Position numbers and translations under genes: made by a program
The notes under the pieces: model-generated
What the model saw: the letters and a program-made list of their open reading frames with translations, nothing else
What the model was told of the DNA's origin: nothing
Databases searched by the model: none
Shown here: positions 1-6,976 of the stretch, piece by piece
Position numbering within the stretch: the first letter of the stretch is position 1
Layout: each line of letters begins with the position of its first letter
Origin: an uncultured Eubacteriales bacterium
Lineage (GTDB): Bacteria; Bacillota; Clostridia; Christensenellales; Borkfalkiaceae
NCBI GenBank assembly: GCA_900548285.1
Contig: URKE01000058.1
Location: 1 to 10,739 of the forward strand
Direction: 5' to 3'
DNA: 10,739 nucleotides

Positions 1-127
1 GCGTAACGATGTATTAGTCAAAAACTCGCCGTCAGACCACGGTTCGTTTTATTCTCGGCTGGCATTCGGGTGTTAAATACAATGGTGAAAAATAAGTAAA
101 AAAACTTTATTTTTAATTATATATTTG

Positions 128-156
128 TTTTTACGCGGATCATATGATATTATAAT
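128..156 (+). promoter_or_regulatory. Putative promoter of ftsH
   Basis: A perfect TATAAT lies at 151-156. The hexamer 17 bases upstream, TTTTTA at 128-133, matches TTGACA at only three positions, so recognition would lean on the -10 box. The spacer contains the palindrome ATCATATGAT (139-148), which could be an operator or chance in AT-rich DNA. Transcription would start near 163 and leave a leader of about 120 bases before ftsH. No known riboswitch was recognised in that leader. Confidence 0.45.
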
Positions 157-273
157 TGTAGTTTTCGGCGGTTCGGCGCGATTAATCAGACCGACAGAGC
201 GTACCGACCGTGAAACCCGCAAAAGAAACCAGAATCGGAACAACCGGAAAAAGGAGATTGTTCCCGACATTTC

Positions 274-280
274 AGGAGGT
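274..280 (+). promoter_or_regulatory. Ribosome binding site of ftsH
   Basis: AGGAGGT ends three bases before the ATG at 284. It is a near-perfect anti-16S match that fixes the start codon, and it points to efficient translation. Confidence 0.8.
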
Positions 281-283
281 TAA

Positions 284-2416
284 ATGAAAAAATCAGCAAG
301 AACGGCGATAGTCGTTATCGTTATAATCGCCGTCACATTCGGGCTTCTTGCCCTCGGCGGCTTGTTCACAAGAAGAACGGAAAGCGTTTCGACGACGAAG
401 TTCTTCGAACTTGCCGGAATAGAATATAAAACCGCCGACGGCGAAACCATAACCGACGGCAGCGTCGTGAAAGGCGATCAGAAAATCATCGTCTATAACC
501 CGCAGAAAGCGACGATTAAAAAAATCGTCGTCAACGTTTACAACCTTACCGGTTACGATGCGACGCAAAACGGAAAAGCCGTTTATGAAACGAGCCTTTA
601 TCCGCAGACGTTCTTCACCGAAGAAATCGAACTTCTGAAGAAAAACGGCGTGGTTATCGACTGCGCGGATCCCAACGCGGGATCGTTCTGGTCGAGCCTT
701 ATCATGCCCGCCCTTATGCTTTGCGTGGGGCTTCTCGCGATTATGTTTCTTATGCGTTCTGTCAACGGCGCGAACAAAGGCGCGATGGATTTCGGCAAAA
801 CAAAAGCCCGCGTAAACCAGAACGTTAAGGTTAGATTCGCCGACGTCGCCGGCGCGGAAGAAGAAAAGGAAGAGTTGCAGGAGATTGTAGAATTCCTGAA
901 AAACCCCAAAAAGTTCGCTCTTCTCGGCGCGAGAATTCCTAAGGGCGTGCTTCTCGTAGGTCCTCCGGGAACAGGTAAAACGCTGTTCGCAAAGGCGGTT
1001 GCGGGAGAGGCTAACGTTCCGTTCTTTTCCATAAGCGGATCGGACTTCGTTGAAATGTTCGTCGGCGTGGGCGCAAGCAGGGTGAGAGATCTTTTCGCAA
1101 TGGCTAAAAAGAGTATGCCGTGCATAGTGTTCATCGACGAAATCGACGCGGTAGGTCGCCAGAGAGGCGCAGGACTCGGCGGAGGCAACGACGAAAGAGA
1201 ACAAACCCTTAACCAACTTCTCGTTCAGATGGACGGTTTCGAGGCGAACGACGGCATAATCATAATCGCGGCGACGAACCGCGCGGATATTCTCGATCCG
1301 GCTCTTATGCGTCCCGGCAGATTCGACCGTCAGATTTACGTCAATATGCCGGACGTGCGCGGAAGAGAGTCTATTCTTAAAGTTCACGCGAGAAACAAAC
1401 CGCTCGCTCCCGACGTAAACTTCAAAACTTTGGCGAGAATGACCGCAGGCTTCTCGGGCGCGGATATCGCAAACCTTTTAAACGAAGCGGCTATCCTCGC
1501 GGCGAGAAAGAGCGAAAAAGCGATAACCAACGTAGACCTTTACGAAGCGATAAACAAAGTCATAATGGGCCCGCAGAAAAAGAGCAGGCTCGTAACCGAA
1601 ACCGACAAGCGCATAACCGCTTATCACGAATCCGGCCATGCTATTCTCGCAAGACTTCTTCCCCACTGCGATCCCGTTCAGGAAGTATCGATTATTCCGA
1701 GAGGTTCTGCCGGCGGCTACACGTTAACCCGCCCGGATGACGATAACCAGTATTTAAGCAAAGCGAAACTCCTTGACGACATCGTTATGACTTACGGCGG
1801 AAGAGTTGCGGAAGAACTTATCATCAAAGACATTTCTTCGGGTGCTTCGAGCGACATCAAAGTCGCGACCGAACGCGCGAGAAAAATGGTTACCGAATGG
1901 GGTATGAGCGACAGAGTGGGCCCCGTGAACTACGGCGACAACGAACAGGTGTTCATCGGCAGAGATTACGAAACGAGAGCCGGTTACAGCGACCAGACCG
2001 CCGCTACGATCGATGAAGAAGTTCAACGCATCATAAAAGAAGCGCATCAGAAAGCCGTCGACCTTCTGATTGCGAACAAGAACCTTCTCGACAACATGGC
2101 TCGACTTTTGATAGAAAGAGAAACCATTTATCAGGACGAAGTTGACCTCATCATGGAGGGCAAGGACGTTAAGGAGATTATGGCGTATATGGATCAACGC
2201 GACAAAGAACGCGCGGAAAACCCGTTCAAACGCGCCGAGGAATTTGCCAACGCAAAGGCGAAAGAATCCATAAAGCCCGCCGCTCCCGCTGCCCCCTCTG
2301 CTCCCACTGCTCCCGACGCTCCCGACGCGACTTCTGCCGGCAACGAAACAACCGGCGACGCTCCGGCAATGCCTACGGTCGGCGACAAGGAAGACAGAGG
2401 CGACAAACAGGAATAA
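284..2416 (+). CDS. ftsH: ATP-dependent zinc metalloprotease FtsH
   Basis: This is a membrane-anchored AAA+ protease that forms hexamers and unfolds and degrades misfolded membrane proteins and short-lived cytosolic regulators. The 710 residues show membrane segment 1 (about 8-28), an extracytoplasmic domain (about 30-135), membrane segment 2 (about 136-157) and the AAA core. Walker A is GPPGTGKT (226-233), Walker B is IVFIDEIDA (281-289, D285 and E286), sensor 1 is ATN (330-332), and arginine-finger candidates are R346 and R349 in RPGRFDR. The protease domain has the zinc site HESGH (448-452), with Ser where HEAGH is commoner, and the likely third zinc ligand D524 in SSGASSDIK. A tail rich in Ala, Pro and acidic residues (about 664-710) follows the protease domain and varies freely in this family. 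The start is fixed by AGGAGGT at 274-280. The gene is followed by its own terminator, so it is probably monocistronic. Family assignment is certain; substrates are not visible. Confidence 0.98.
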   Translation: MKKSARTAIVVIVIIAVTFGLLALGGLFTRRTESVSTTKFFELAGIEYKTADGETITDGSVVKGDQKIIVYNPQKATIKKIVVNVYNLTGYDATQNGKAVYETSLYPQTFFTEEIELLKKNGVVIDCADPNAGSFWSSLIMPALMLCVGLLAIMFLMRSVNGANKGAMDFGKTKARVNQNVKVRFADVAGAEEEKEELQEIVEFLKNPKKFALLGARIPKGVLLVGPPGTGKTLFAKAVAGEANVPFFSISGSDFVEMFVGVGASRVRDLFAMAKKSMPCIVFIDEIDAVGRQRGAGLGGGNDEREQTLNQLLVQMDGFEANDGIIIIAATNRADILDPALMRPGRFDRQIYVNMPDVRGRESILKVHARNKPLAPDVNFKTLARMTAGFSGADIANLLNEAAILAARKSEKAITNVDLYEAINKVIMGPQKKSRLVTETDKRITAYHESGHAILARLLPHCDPVQEVSIIPRGSAGGYTLTRPDDDNQYLSKAKLLDDIVMTYGGRVAEELIIKDISSGASSDIKVATERARKMVTEWGMSDRVGPVNYGDNEQVFIGRDYETRAGYSDQTAATIDEEVQRIIKEAHQKAVDLLIANKNLLDNMARLLIERETIYQDEVDLIMEGKDVKEIMAYMDQRDKERAENPFKRAEEFANAKAKESIKPAAPAAPSAPTAPDAPDATSAGNETTGDAPAMPTVGDKEDRGDKQE

Positions 2417-2467
2417 ATCGGTCTATAAGGCGATTAATCGCTCGTTGACTATTTAATTAAACAATAT

Positions 2468-2494
2468 TTCGGGGGCGGCAAGCCCCCGAATTTG
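2468..2494 (+). terminator. Intrinsic terminator after ftsH
   Basis: TTCGGGGGC (2468-2476) and GCCCCCGAA (2482-2490) form a perfect 9-bp stem around a 5-base loop, followed by TTTG. The stem is GC-rich but the U-run is short, so termination may be partial. It lies 51 bases after the ftsH stop and before the ParB-like gene. Confidence 0.7.
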
Positions 2495-2556
2495 TAACCG
2501 GCGTATTCCGGACTTACAGCAGGCAAACTCCGGATTTTCAATATCGAAACAAAAAT

Positions 2557-3123
2557 ATGAAAACAGACGATAAACAGATAGGTCTTTTCGACGAAGCCGA
2601 CAGAAAACTCGCCGAAAGATTCAGAACCGAAAAACCGAACCCGATCGACACCGCGAAGGATATGAAAAAAGCGATGGACGAATTCGGGCTTACGCAGGAA
2701 GAGTTTGCGGCGAGAATCGGAAAAAGCCGTTCCGCCGTGGCTAACACGTTGCGGCTTTTAACTCTTTCGCCGGAAATAATCAGGCTTGTTTCGCAAAACC
2801 GCCTGTCCGCAGGACATGCGCGCGCTCTCGTCACGCTCTCCCAAAGAGAACAGGAAGCAGTCGCGATGCAGGTCGTAAGGAAGCATCTCAGCGTGCGCGA
2901 AACGGAAAAACTTGTCAAAAACAAGGGCTCGTCTGCCGCTTCGTCGAGGCAAAGCCCCGAACTGCGCGATCTCATAAGAAGAATGCAACGCGATTTCGGC
3001 ACGAAAGTTACCTTGACCGGCACTGACGACAAAGGCAAAATCACCATCGAATACTACTCGCGCGACGACCTTGAAAGATTCTGCGAAATCGTGAACAAAA
3101 TCGAGGGATATCCCGATTTTTAA
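2557..3123 (+). CDS. ParB/Spo0J-like DNA-binding protein lacking the N-terminal CTPase domain
   Basis: The 188 residues align by eye with the rear two thirds of chromosomal ParB. An NPIDTAKDMKKAMDEF helix (28-43) leads into the HTH core FGLTQEEFAARIGKSRSAV (43-61), NTLRLL (63-68), the ParB signature LSAGHARALVTL (83-94), a linker with LSVRETEKLV (111-120), and a C-terminal part resembling the ParB dimerisation domain (134-188, FGTKVTL then GKITIEYYS). ParB proteins are usually about 280-300 residues and begin with a CTP-binding ParB/Srx domain carrying a GERR-type motif. That domain is absent. The frame is open upstream only to a stop at 2458-2460, with no ATG, GTG or TTG and no ParB-like residues. 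No good ribosome site precedes the ATG. It could bind a site as a dimer but should not clamp or spread like true ParB. A regulator role or a decayed paralogue are both possible. No parA lies nearby and no parS-like palindrome was seen. Confidence 0.85.
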   Translation: MKTDDKQIGLFDEADRKLAERFRTEKPNPIDTAKDMKKAMDEFGLTQEEFAARIGKSRSAVANTLRLLTLSPEIIRLVSQNRLSAGHARALVTLSQREQEAVAMQVVRKHLSVRETEKLVKNKGSSAASSRQSPELRDLIRRMQRDFGTKVTLTGTDDKGKITIEYYSRDDLERFCEIVNKIEGYPDF

Positions 3124-3191
3124 TCTTGAAAACAAATTTATAGGAATCCCGATTTTTATCTTGTTTATAGGAATCCCGATTTTTTATCTTG
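3106..3191 (+). repeat. Three-copy short repeat spanning the ParB-like stop codon
   Basis: Two tandem units, 3137-3163 (27 bases) and 3164-3191 (28 bases), are identical except for one extra T in the T-run. Both contain TTTATAGGAATCCCG and end ATCTTG. A diverged copy at 3106-3128 (GGATATCCCG, T-run, ATCTTG) forms the last codons and stop of the ParB-like gene. The array fills nearly all of the gap before the next gene, so it may hold that gene's control region, be a binding site, or be a slippage duplication of the gene's 3' end. Confidence 0.8.
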
Positions 3192-3216
3192 CGATAACCT
3201 TTTACACATAAGAGAA

Positions 3217-4716
3217 ATGCTGAAATTTGAAAATTATACACCCGAAAATCTTAAAAAATACGCTCCCTACATAAAAAACTGCCCCTATAACGTCAACGAC
3301 GTGAGCGTGGGAAGTTTTTTCATGTGGAACGGGGGCGTAAACCTGAAATTCGCAGTACATAACGGCGCGTTTATCTCCGTTCAGGACATCTGCGGCGAAC
3401 CGTCGTTTTCTTACCCGTTCGGCGGCAATAACGGCAACGACAGTAATACCGGCAACAACGGCAACGACGGCAACGACGGTAACGACGGCAATAACGGCAA
3501 CGGAGGCGACGAAAGCGAGGCTTTAAATGAAATCGTCGATTACGTAAAGGCGAACGACCTGCCGCTGAAGTTTTACGGAGTTACCGAAGAAACACTCGAA
3601 AAAATCAGGATAAATCCGCTTTTTTCAAACATAATGTTCAACTACGAGCGGAAATGGAGCGATTACGTTTACTCCGCCGAAGAGATTTCAACCTTTAAAG
3701 GCAAGAAGTTCAGCGGGCAACGCAACCACATTAACAAATTCAAGACTTTGTACGGCGAACCGGATTTCCGCCCGATGAAGCCCGAATTTCTGCCGCAGAT
3801 AAACGAAATGCTCGACCTTTACGCAAAGGAACATCCGTCCGACGCCTATGAGGAAAACGAGGAATTTATCCACACCAAGGAACTGCTCGCCGAGTTTTTC
3901 GAATTCGATCTCGTCGGCGGCGCGCTTTTCGTCGGCGACAAACCGGTTTCGGTTACGATAGGCGAGATTCAGGATAAAAACCTGATAATTCACGTTGAAA
4001 AAGCCTTGAAAAGTTACGTCGGCGCATATCCGACCACTTTTAACAGGTTCGTGAATTATTGCCTGAGCCTTAACCCCGAACTTGAAACCGTGAACCGCGA
4101 GGACGATGCCGACGACGCGGGTTTAAGGACTTCCAAACAGCAATACAACCCGATAAAACTTGTGAACAAATATCTCGTCAAGGTTAATTCTCCCTTGCAG
4201 AATCTCGCCGCAACGCCCGTTCTTACCGACGGAACCGTCGTTTTGAGCGAGATAACGGAAAAGGATAAAGCAGATTACCGGGCGCTCTGCACCGACAAAG
4301 AAAACAACGCGCTTTGGGGTTACGACTACGAAACGGACGCCTCGATAACAGGCGAAATAACGGACGACACCTTTTTCGACGTCGTTAATTTCGACCGCTC
4401 CATAGGCGAGGGAATAAGTTTTGCGATTCGCGAAAAATCCGTCGATAATCGACTTATAGGCGAGGTTATCGTTTATAATTTCACTTATACCGGCGCGGCG
4501 GAAGCGGGCGTGAGAGTGGCGAAAGGATTTCAGGGCAAGGGCTACGGAAAGGCGGCTTATAAACTCGTTTGCGACTGGGCGGCGAACGTTCTCGGCGTTA
4601 AACTCAAGGCGAAGTGTTACAAGAAAAACGAAAAATCGAGAAAGACGATCATCGACTGCGGATTTGCCCAAACCTTCGAGGACGAAGAATTTTATTATTT
4701 TAAATATAATAACTAA
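3217..4716 (+). CDS. DUF2156-type acyltransferase domain fused to a GNAT acetyltransferase domain
   Basis: The 499-residue protein has no signal peptide or obvious membrane segment. Residues 1-325 resemble DUF2156 (the GNAT-fold family related to the lysyl-phosphatidylglycerol synthase C-terminal domain): an opening of the type YIKNCPYNVNDVSVGSFFMW (18-37), a central RNHINKF segment (169-175), and NREDDADDAGLRTSKQQYNP (292-311). Residues about 335-499 form a second GNAT domain with the acetyl-CoA loop motif QGKGYGKA (439-446) and a typical ending (KNEKSRKTIIDCGF, 470-483). A Gly/Asn/Asp-rich tract at 69-98 interrupts the first domain. The substrate is unknown: an acyl or aminoacyl transfer by domain 1 and N-acetylation by domain 2 are family-based guesses. 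ATG 3217 is the first usual start in the frame, with only a weak AAGAG upstream. The gene ends at a strong hairpin facing a convergent gene. Confidence 0.85.
   Translation: MLKFENYTPENLKKYAPYIKNCPYNVNDVSVGSFFMWNGGVNLKFAVHNGAFISVQDICGEPSFSYPFGGNNGNDSNTGNNGNDGNDGNDGNNGNGGDESEALNEIVDYVKANDLPLKFYGVTEETLEKIRINPLFSNIMFNYERKWSDYVYSAEEISTFKGKKFSGQRNHINKFKTLYGEPDFRPMKPEFLPQINEMLDLYAKEHPSDAYEENEEFIHTKELLAEFFEFDLVGGALFVGDKPVSVTIGEIQDKNLIIHVEKALKSYVGAYPTTFNRFVNYCLSLNPELETVNREDDADDAGLRTSKQQYNPIKLVNKYLVKVNSPLQNLAATPVLTDGTVVLSEITEKDKADYRALCTDKENNALWGYDYETDASITGEITDDTFFDVVNFDRSIGEGISFAIREKSVDNRLIGEVIVYNFTYTGAAEAGVRVAKGFQGKGYGKAAYKLVCDWAANVLGVKLKAKCYKKNEKSRKTIIDCGFAQTFEDEEFYYFKYNN
3421..3510 (+). repeat. In-frame 9-base repeat tract encoding Gly/Asn/Asp
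   Basis: Degenerate tandem copies of AACGACGGC or AACAACGGC encode a run of about 30 residues made of Gly, Asn and Asp plus a few Ser and Thr, inside the first domain of the acyltransferase fusion. Units are multiples of three, so copy-number change keeps the frame. It is probably a flexible loop expanded by slippage. Confidence 0.85.
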
Positions 4717-4734
4717 ATATCGGATTCCGATTGA

Positions 4735-4777
4735 AAAGCCGCCGCGACGAAAAAATTTTTTCCGTCGCGGCGGCTTT
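4735..4777. terminator. Bidirectional terminator between convergent genes
   Basis: AAAGCCGCCGCGACG (4735-4749) pairs perfectly with CGTCGCGGCGGCTTT (4763-4777), giving a 15-bp stem. The interior A6-T6 (4750-4761) could pair further with one bulged C. It has A-rich and T-rich flanks on both strands and lies 18 bases after the acyltransferase fusion and 20 bases beyond the stop of the minus-strand esterase, so it can end transcription from both sides. A separate 13-base palindrome, ATCGGATTCCGAT (4719-4731), lies just before it. Confidence 0.85.
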
Positions 4778-4797
4778 CGCAATATACAATCCGAAAA

Positions 4798-5436
4798 TCA
4801 AAGTCCGAGATATTTTTTAATTTTTTCGGCAATCAGCAAATGCCCTTTGTCGTTCGGATGCAATCCGTCCGCGTAAAACTCGTCGACGGTATTCGTTGCG
4901 GGCTTCGGAAGCCCGTCGTTATACAAATCAATATAATCTATGCCGAGTTTTTCGCATTTCGCTCTGATTATATCCACGTAGCCTTTAAGATTCAAGGTCG
5001 GCTCCGTTCTATGCCCTTCGCCGAACAAATCGTTCTCGTCGAATCTCCTCGTCGGCAAAATAAACGCGATTTTGTCCTTGCCGTAAATTTCGCAAAGCCT
5101 TTTTATGACTTTGTTCAATCCGCCGTGGAACGTGTAAGGCGAATCGTCGTTTTCACAGCCTATCGGCGCGTCGCCGTGACCGTAATCGTTCGTTCCGCCG
5201 AAAACGAAAACCTTGTCCGCGTCCTTACTCATCACCTCGCAACGCATCTGAAAATCGTAATCGAAAGTTCTGAATTCGGTCGGCGTGGTCTGCCTTGCGA
5301 TTCTTGTTCCCGAAACCCCGAAGTTTTCCGTCATAACGCCCTCGCAAATTTCGGCAACCTTGCAGACGTAATTGTTTATAGGACAAGACGCGCCTACGCC
5401 CTCCGTTATACTATCGCCCAAGAAAATTATTTTCAT
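4798..5436 (-). CDS. SGNH/GDSL-family hydrolase (esterase)
   Basis: The protein has 212 residues from the chosen start. SGNH blocks are all present: GDSITEG (7-13, nucleophile S9), the block II glycine region NFGVSG (38-43), GGTND (80-84, N83), and DGLHPND (190-196, giving catalytic D190 and H193). The fold is typical of small lipase/acyl-esterase or carbohydrate-esterase enzymes that remove acetyl or other ester groups. With no signal peptide it should be cytoplasmic. The frame is open to 5577, but the longer version lacks family similarity. The ATG at 5436 begins MKIIFLGDS and has AAAGGAG six bases upstream and a promoter behind it, so the shorter form is preferred. It is divergent from a CE4 deacetylase, which suggests a shared role in deacylating sugars. 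Substrate specificity cannot be read. Confidence 0.92.
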   Translation of the reverse strand: MKIIFLGDSITEGVGASCPINNYVCKVAEICEGVMTENFGVSGTRIARQTTPTEFRTFDYDFQMRCEVMSKDADKVFVFGGTNDYGHGDAPIGCENDDSPYTFHGGLNKVIKRLCEIYGKDKIAFILPTRRFDENDLFGEGHRTEPTLNLKGYVDIIRAKCEKLGIDYIDLYNDGLPKPATNTVDEFYADGLHPNDKGHLLIAEKIKKYLGL

Positions 5437-5442
5437 GTTTTT

Positions 5443-5449
5443 CTCCTTT
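5443..5449 (-). promoter_or_regulatory. Ribosome binding site deciding the SGNH start
   Basis: On the minus strand AAAGGAG precedes the ATG at 5436 by six bases. The upstream ATG at 5472 in the same frame has no such site and lies almost on the predicted transcription start. Confidence 0.8.
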
Positions 5450-5484
5450 GTTTTTATAGAGATTTCATTCATCAGATTGTTTTT

Positions 5485-5513
5485 ATTATACCGTTTTTCT
5501 TTCGTTTTTTCAA
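5485..5513 (-). promoter_or_regulatory. Sigma-A-like promoter of the SGNH hydrolase
   Basis: On the minus strand TTGAAA (5513-5508) and TATAAT (5490-5485) are separated by exactly 17 bases. The predicted start of transcription is near 5478, giving a leader of about 40 bases that contains the AAAGGAG site. No clear operator palindrome overlaps it. Confidence 0.8.
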
Positions 5514-5591
5514 TCAATTTTATCATTATGCCGGACAAAAATAAAACGAACCCTGCCGGAACGCAATTCATTTGCAATCACTCGTCAGCGG

Positions 5592-5620
5592 TTGACTTAT
5601 TTATTTCTTTTCATTATAAT
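5592..5620 (+). promoter_or_regulatory. Sigma-A-like promoter of the polysaccharide deacetylase
   Basis: TTGACT (5592-5597), a 17-base spacer and a perfect TATAAT (5615-5620) make this the best promoter in the window. Transcription should begin near 5627, leaving a leader of about 22 bases with GGACGGTGA as the likely ribosome site. It points away from the SGNH promoter, with about 78 bases between the two -35 boxes, room for a shared regulator. Confidence 0.85.
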
Positions 5621-5649
5621 ATAACCGATATTTTGGACGGTGAAACATT

Positions 5650-6351
5650 ATGAAAGATTCTTTTAACAGAAAAATGAAAGCCGTGACGTTCAGTTTCGAC
5701 GACGGCGTTACGCAGGATATAAAACTGATCGAAATTTTAAATAAATACGGTTTGAAAGCCACTTTCAACTTAAATTCCGCTCTGCTCGGCACAAACGGAG
5801 AACTTAACAGAAACAACCATATCGTCCGCCACGATAAAAACCCCGCCGACAAGGTTGCGGAAATTTATCGCGGACACGAGGTCGCCGTACACACGCTCGT
5901 CCACCCGAACCTTACGGAACTTTCCGACGAAGGCGTTATCTGGCAGGTGGAAGAGGACCGCAAACTGCTTGAATCTCTCGTCGGTTACGACGTGAGATGT
6001 ATGGCTTATCCGTGCGGCGGCGTGAACAACGACGACAGAGTTGCGGGCGTGATTAAAAACAACACCAAAATCAGATTTGCGAGGACGATAACTTCGAGCG
6101 ACTCGTTCGATATCCCCGATAATCCGCTTCGGTATAACCCGACGGTTTATTATATCGAAAAGGATAAACTTTTCAGCCTCGGCGAAAAATTCCTTAACCT
6201 GAAAGCAGATAAGCCGCAGGTGTTATACGTCTGGGGACATTCCTACGAAATGGACGCCGAATATATTTCCTGGCGTGAATTCGAGGAATTCTGCAAGATG
6301 ATTTCCGGCAAGGACGATATTTTTTACGGCGCGAACGGTCAGATTTTTTAG
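5650..6351 (+). CDS. CE4 polysaccharide deacetylase (NodB-fold)
   Basis: This 233-residue metal-dependent deacetylase of carbohydrate esterase family 4 removes N- or O-acetyl groups from sugars. Motif 1 is TFSFDDG (13-19, likely base D17 and metal ligand D18). Motif 2 is HTLVHP (81-86, metal ligands H81 and H85). Motif 3 is YPCGG (120-124). The late motif is VWGHSYE (194-200, H197). The protein is essentially a bare catalytic domain with no signal peptide or cell-wall domain, so a cytoplasmic role on imported oligosaccharides is more likely than peptidoglycan editing. The ATG at 5650 fits the promoter and GGACGGTGA site; an internal Met (codon 9, at 5674) just before motif 1 is an alternative. 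It is divergent from the SGNH esterase and followed by a long hairpin. The family is certain, the substrate is not. Confidence 0.93.
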   Translation: MKDSFNRKMKAVTFSFDDGVTQDIKLIEILNKYGLKATFNLNSALLGTNGELNRNNHIVRHDKNPADKVAEIYRGHEVAVHTLVHPNLTELSDEGVIWQVEEDRKLLESLVGYDVRCMAYPCGGVNNDDRVAGVIKNNTKIRFARTITSSDSFDIPDNPLRYNPTVYYIEKDKLFSLGEKFLNLKADKPQVLYVWGHSYEMDAEYISWREFEEFCKMISGKDDIFYGANGQIF

Positions 6352-6397
6352 CCGCAGGCGATTGTGTCAGAATCCGTGGCTAAGTGAATAAACAGGC

Positions 6398-6439
6398 AAG
6401 CGGGCGAGCCTTTCGTTTCGGCGAAAGGTTCGCCCGCTT
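6398..6439. terminator. Long hairpin terminator between the deacetylase and the minus-strand remnant
   Basis: An 18-bp stem joins 6398-6415 and 6422-6439 with one G-T wobble and a 6-base loop. The arm begins AAGCGGGCGAGCC. The 3' side runs into TTT on the plus strand only, so it is best read as the terminator of the deacetylase gene, but it can also block leftward transcription. Confidence 0.8.
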
Positions 6440-6442
6440 TAA

Positions 6443-6976
6443 CTATACAGATAAATCGGTTTTCGGCTTTGCGTCGCAGACTTTCAGTTTTGCGCCGACG
6501 TTTTCCCGCCCTATAAACGCGGGGATTCCGATATACTCCTTACCGTTTACGAGATACATTCCGAGAATTCCTCTCGCTGCAGAAAGCGTCGCGTGAGTCT
6601 GACACCGCATTTTCGTTCTGTCAAGCCGCATAAACCCATCCATAAGCCGATTAATCGCGATTTTTACTCTGTCATCGCGAGTTATTTCGTAGTATGCGGA
6701 AAGTCCGTCAAGACACATATACGCGCAACCGATGTCGGTGGATAATTTCCGGCCGTCCGTCGTTTCGCCCGAATTGCCGCTCACTCCGCCCTCGTCCGAA
6801 GCATTCCTTTCGAGAGGGTATTTTTCATACAGTCCGATAAGCGGCAGATAGAGATTTTCAACGATTCCGCGGGCAAACCCGAGTGATTTTTCCGACTTCG
6901 TTTTTTGAGCAACTCGGATATTAAAAAATCGACAGGCGCCGCATTTCTTATCACTAGGGATTCCATTCGTTATCAC
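6443..6976 (-). pseudogene. Decayed internal fragment of an unrecognised protein, cut by a repeat element
   Basis: The open frame gives 177 residues, but the first dozen or so (from a GTG at 6976 that lies in the element's terminal repeat) are element sequence. The protein-like core runs from about residue 28 to 145 and is helix-rich, with segments such as DIGCAYMCLDGLSAYYEITR and QTHATLSAARGILGMY. This pattern recalls alpha/alpha-barrel carbohydrate enzymes (beta-L-arabinofuranosidase-like), but I cannot assign a family. The last 30 residues or so look non-native and stop at 6443 beside a hairpin. No missing N-terminal part lies on the far side of the element, where only 45 bases separate it from the GH36 stop, so the 5' portion was deleted, not merely interrupted. 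It is oriented with the GH20-GH36 genes and is probably a lost third or fourth operon member. Confidence 0.6.

Noticed and set aside
2..76. Short plus-strand open frame entering from the left edge and ending in TAA at 74-76, possibly the tail of an upstream gene.
   Set aside because: Only 24 residues with no recognisable ending of tilS, hpt or another usual ftsH neighbour. Too little to separate from a chance open frame.
139..148. ATCATATGAT palindrome as an ftsH operator.
   Set aside because: A 10-base palindrome in an AT-rich spacer is weak evidence alone; kept only as a note under the promoter.
293..1387. Long minus-strand open frame of 364 residues opposite ftsH.
   Set aside because: It lies wholly antisense to a certain gene, is rich in Arg, His and Phe as expected from reverse reading of GC-biased codons, and has no recognisable motif.
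2430..2441. GCGATTAATCGC perfect palindrome after ftsH.
   Set aside because: Similar GATTAATC strings occur at 179 and 6648, but they are short, have different flanks and show no consistent placement, so chance is likely.
4840..5544. Plus-strand open frame of 234 residues opposite the SGNH gene.
   Set aside because: The antisense frame has a clear family with all catalytic blocks, a ribosome site and a promoter; this one has none.
5437..5577. Longer N-terminus for the SGNH hydrolase starting at 5577.
   Set aside because: It would place the coding start upstream of the consensus promoter, and the extra residues are Lys/Asn-rich with no family match. AAAGGAG precedes the shorter start.
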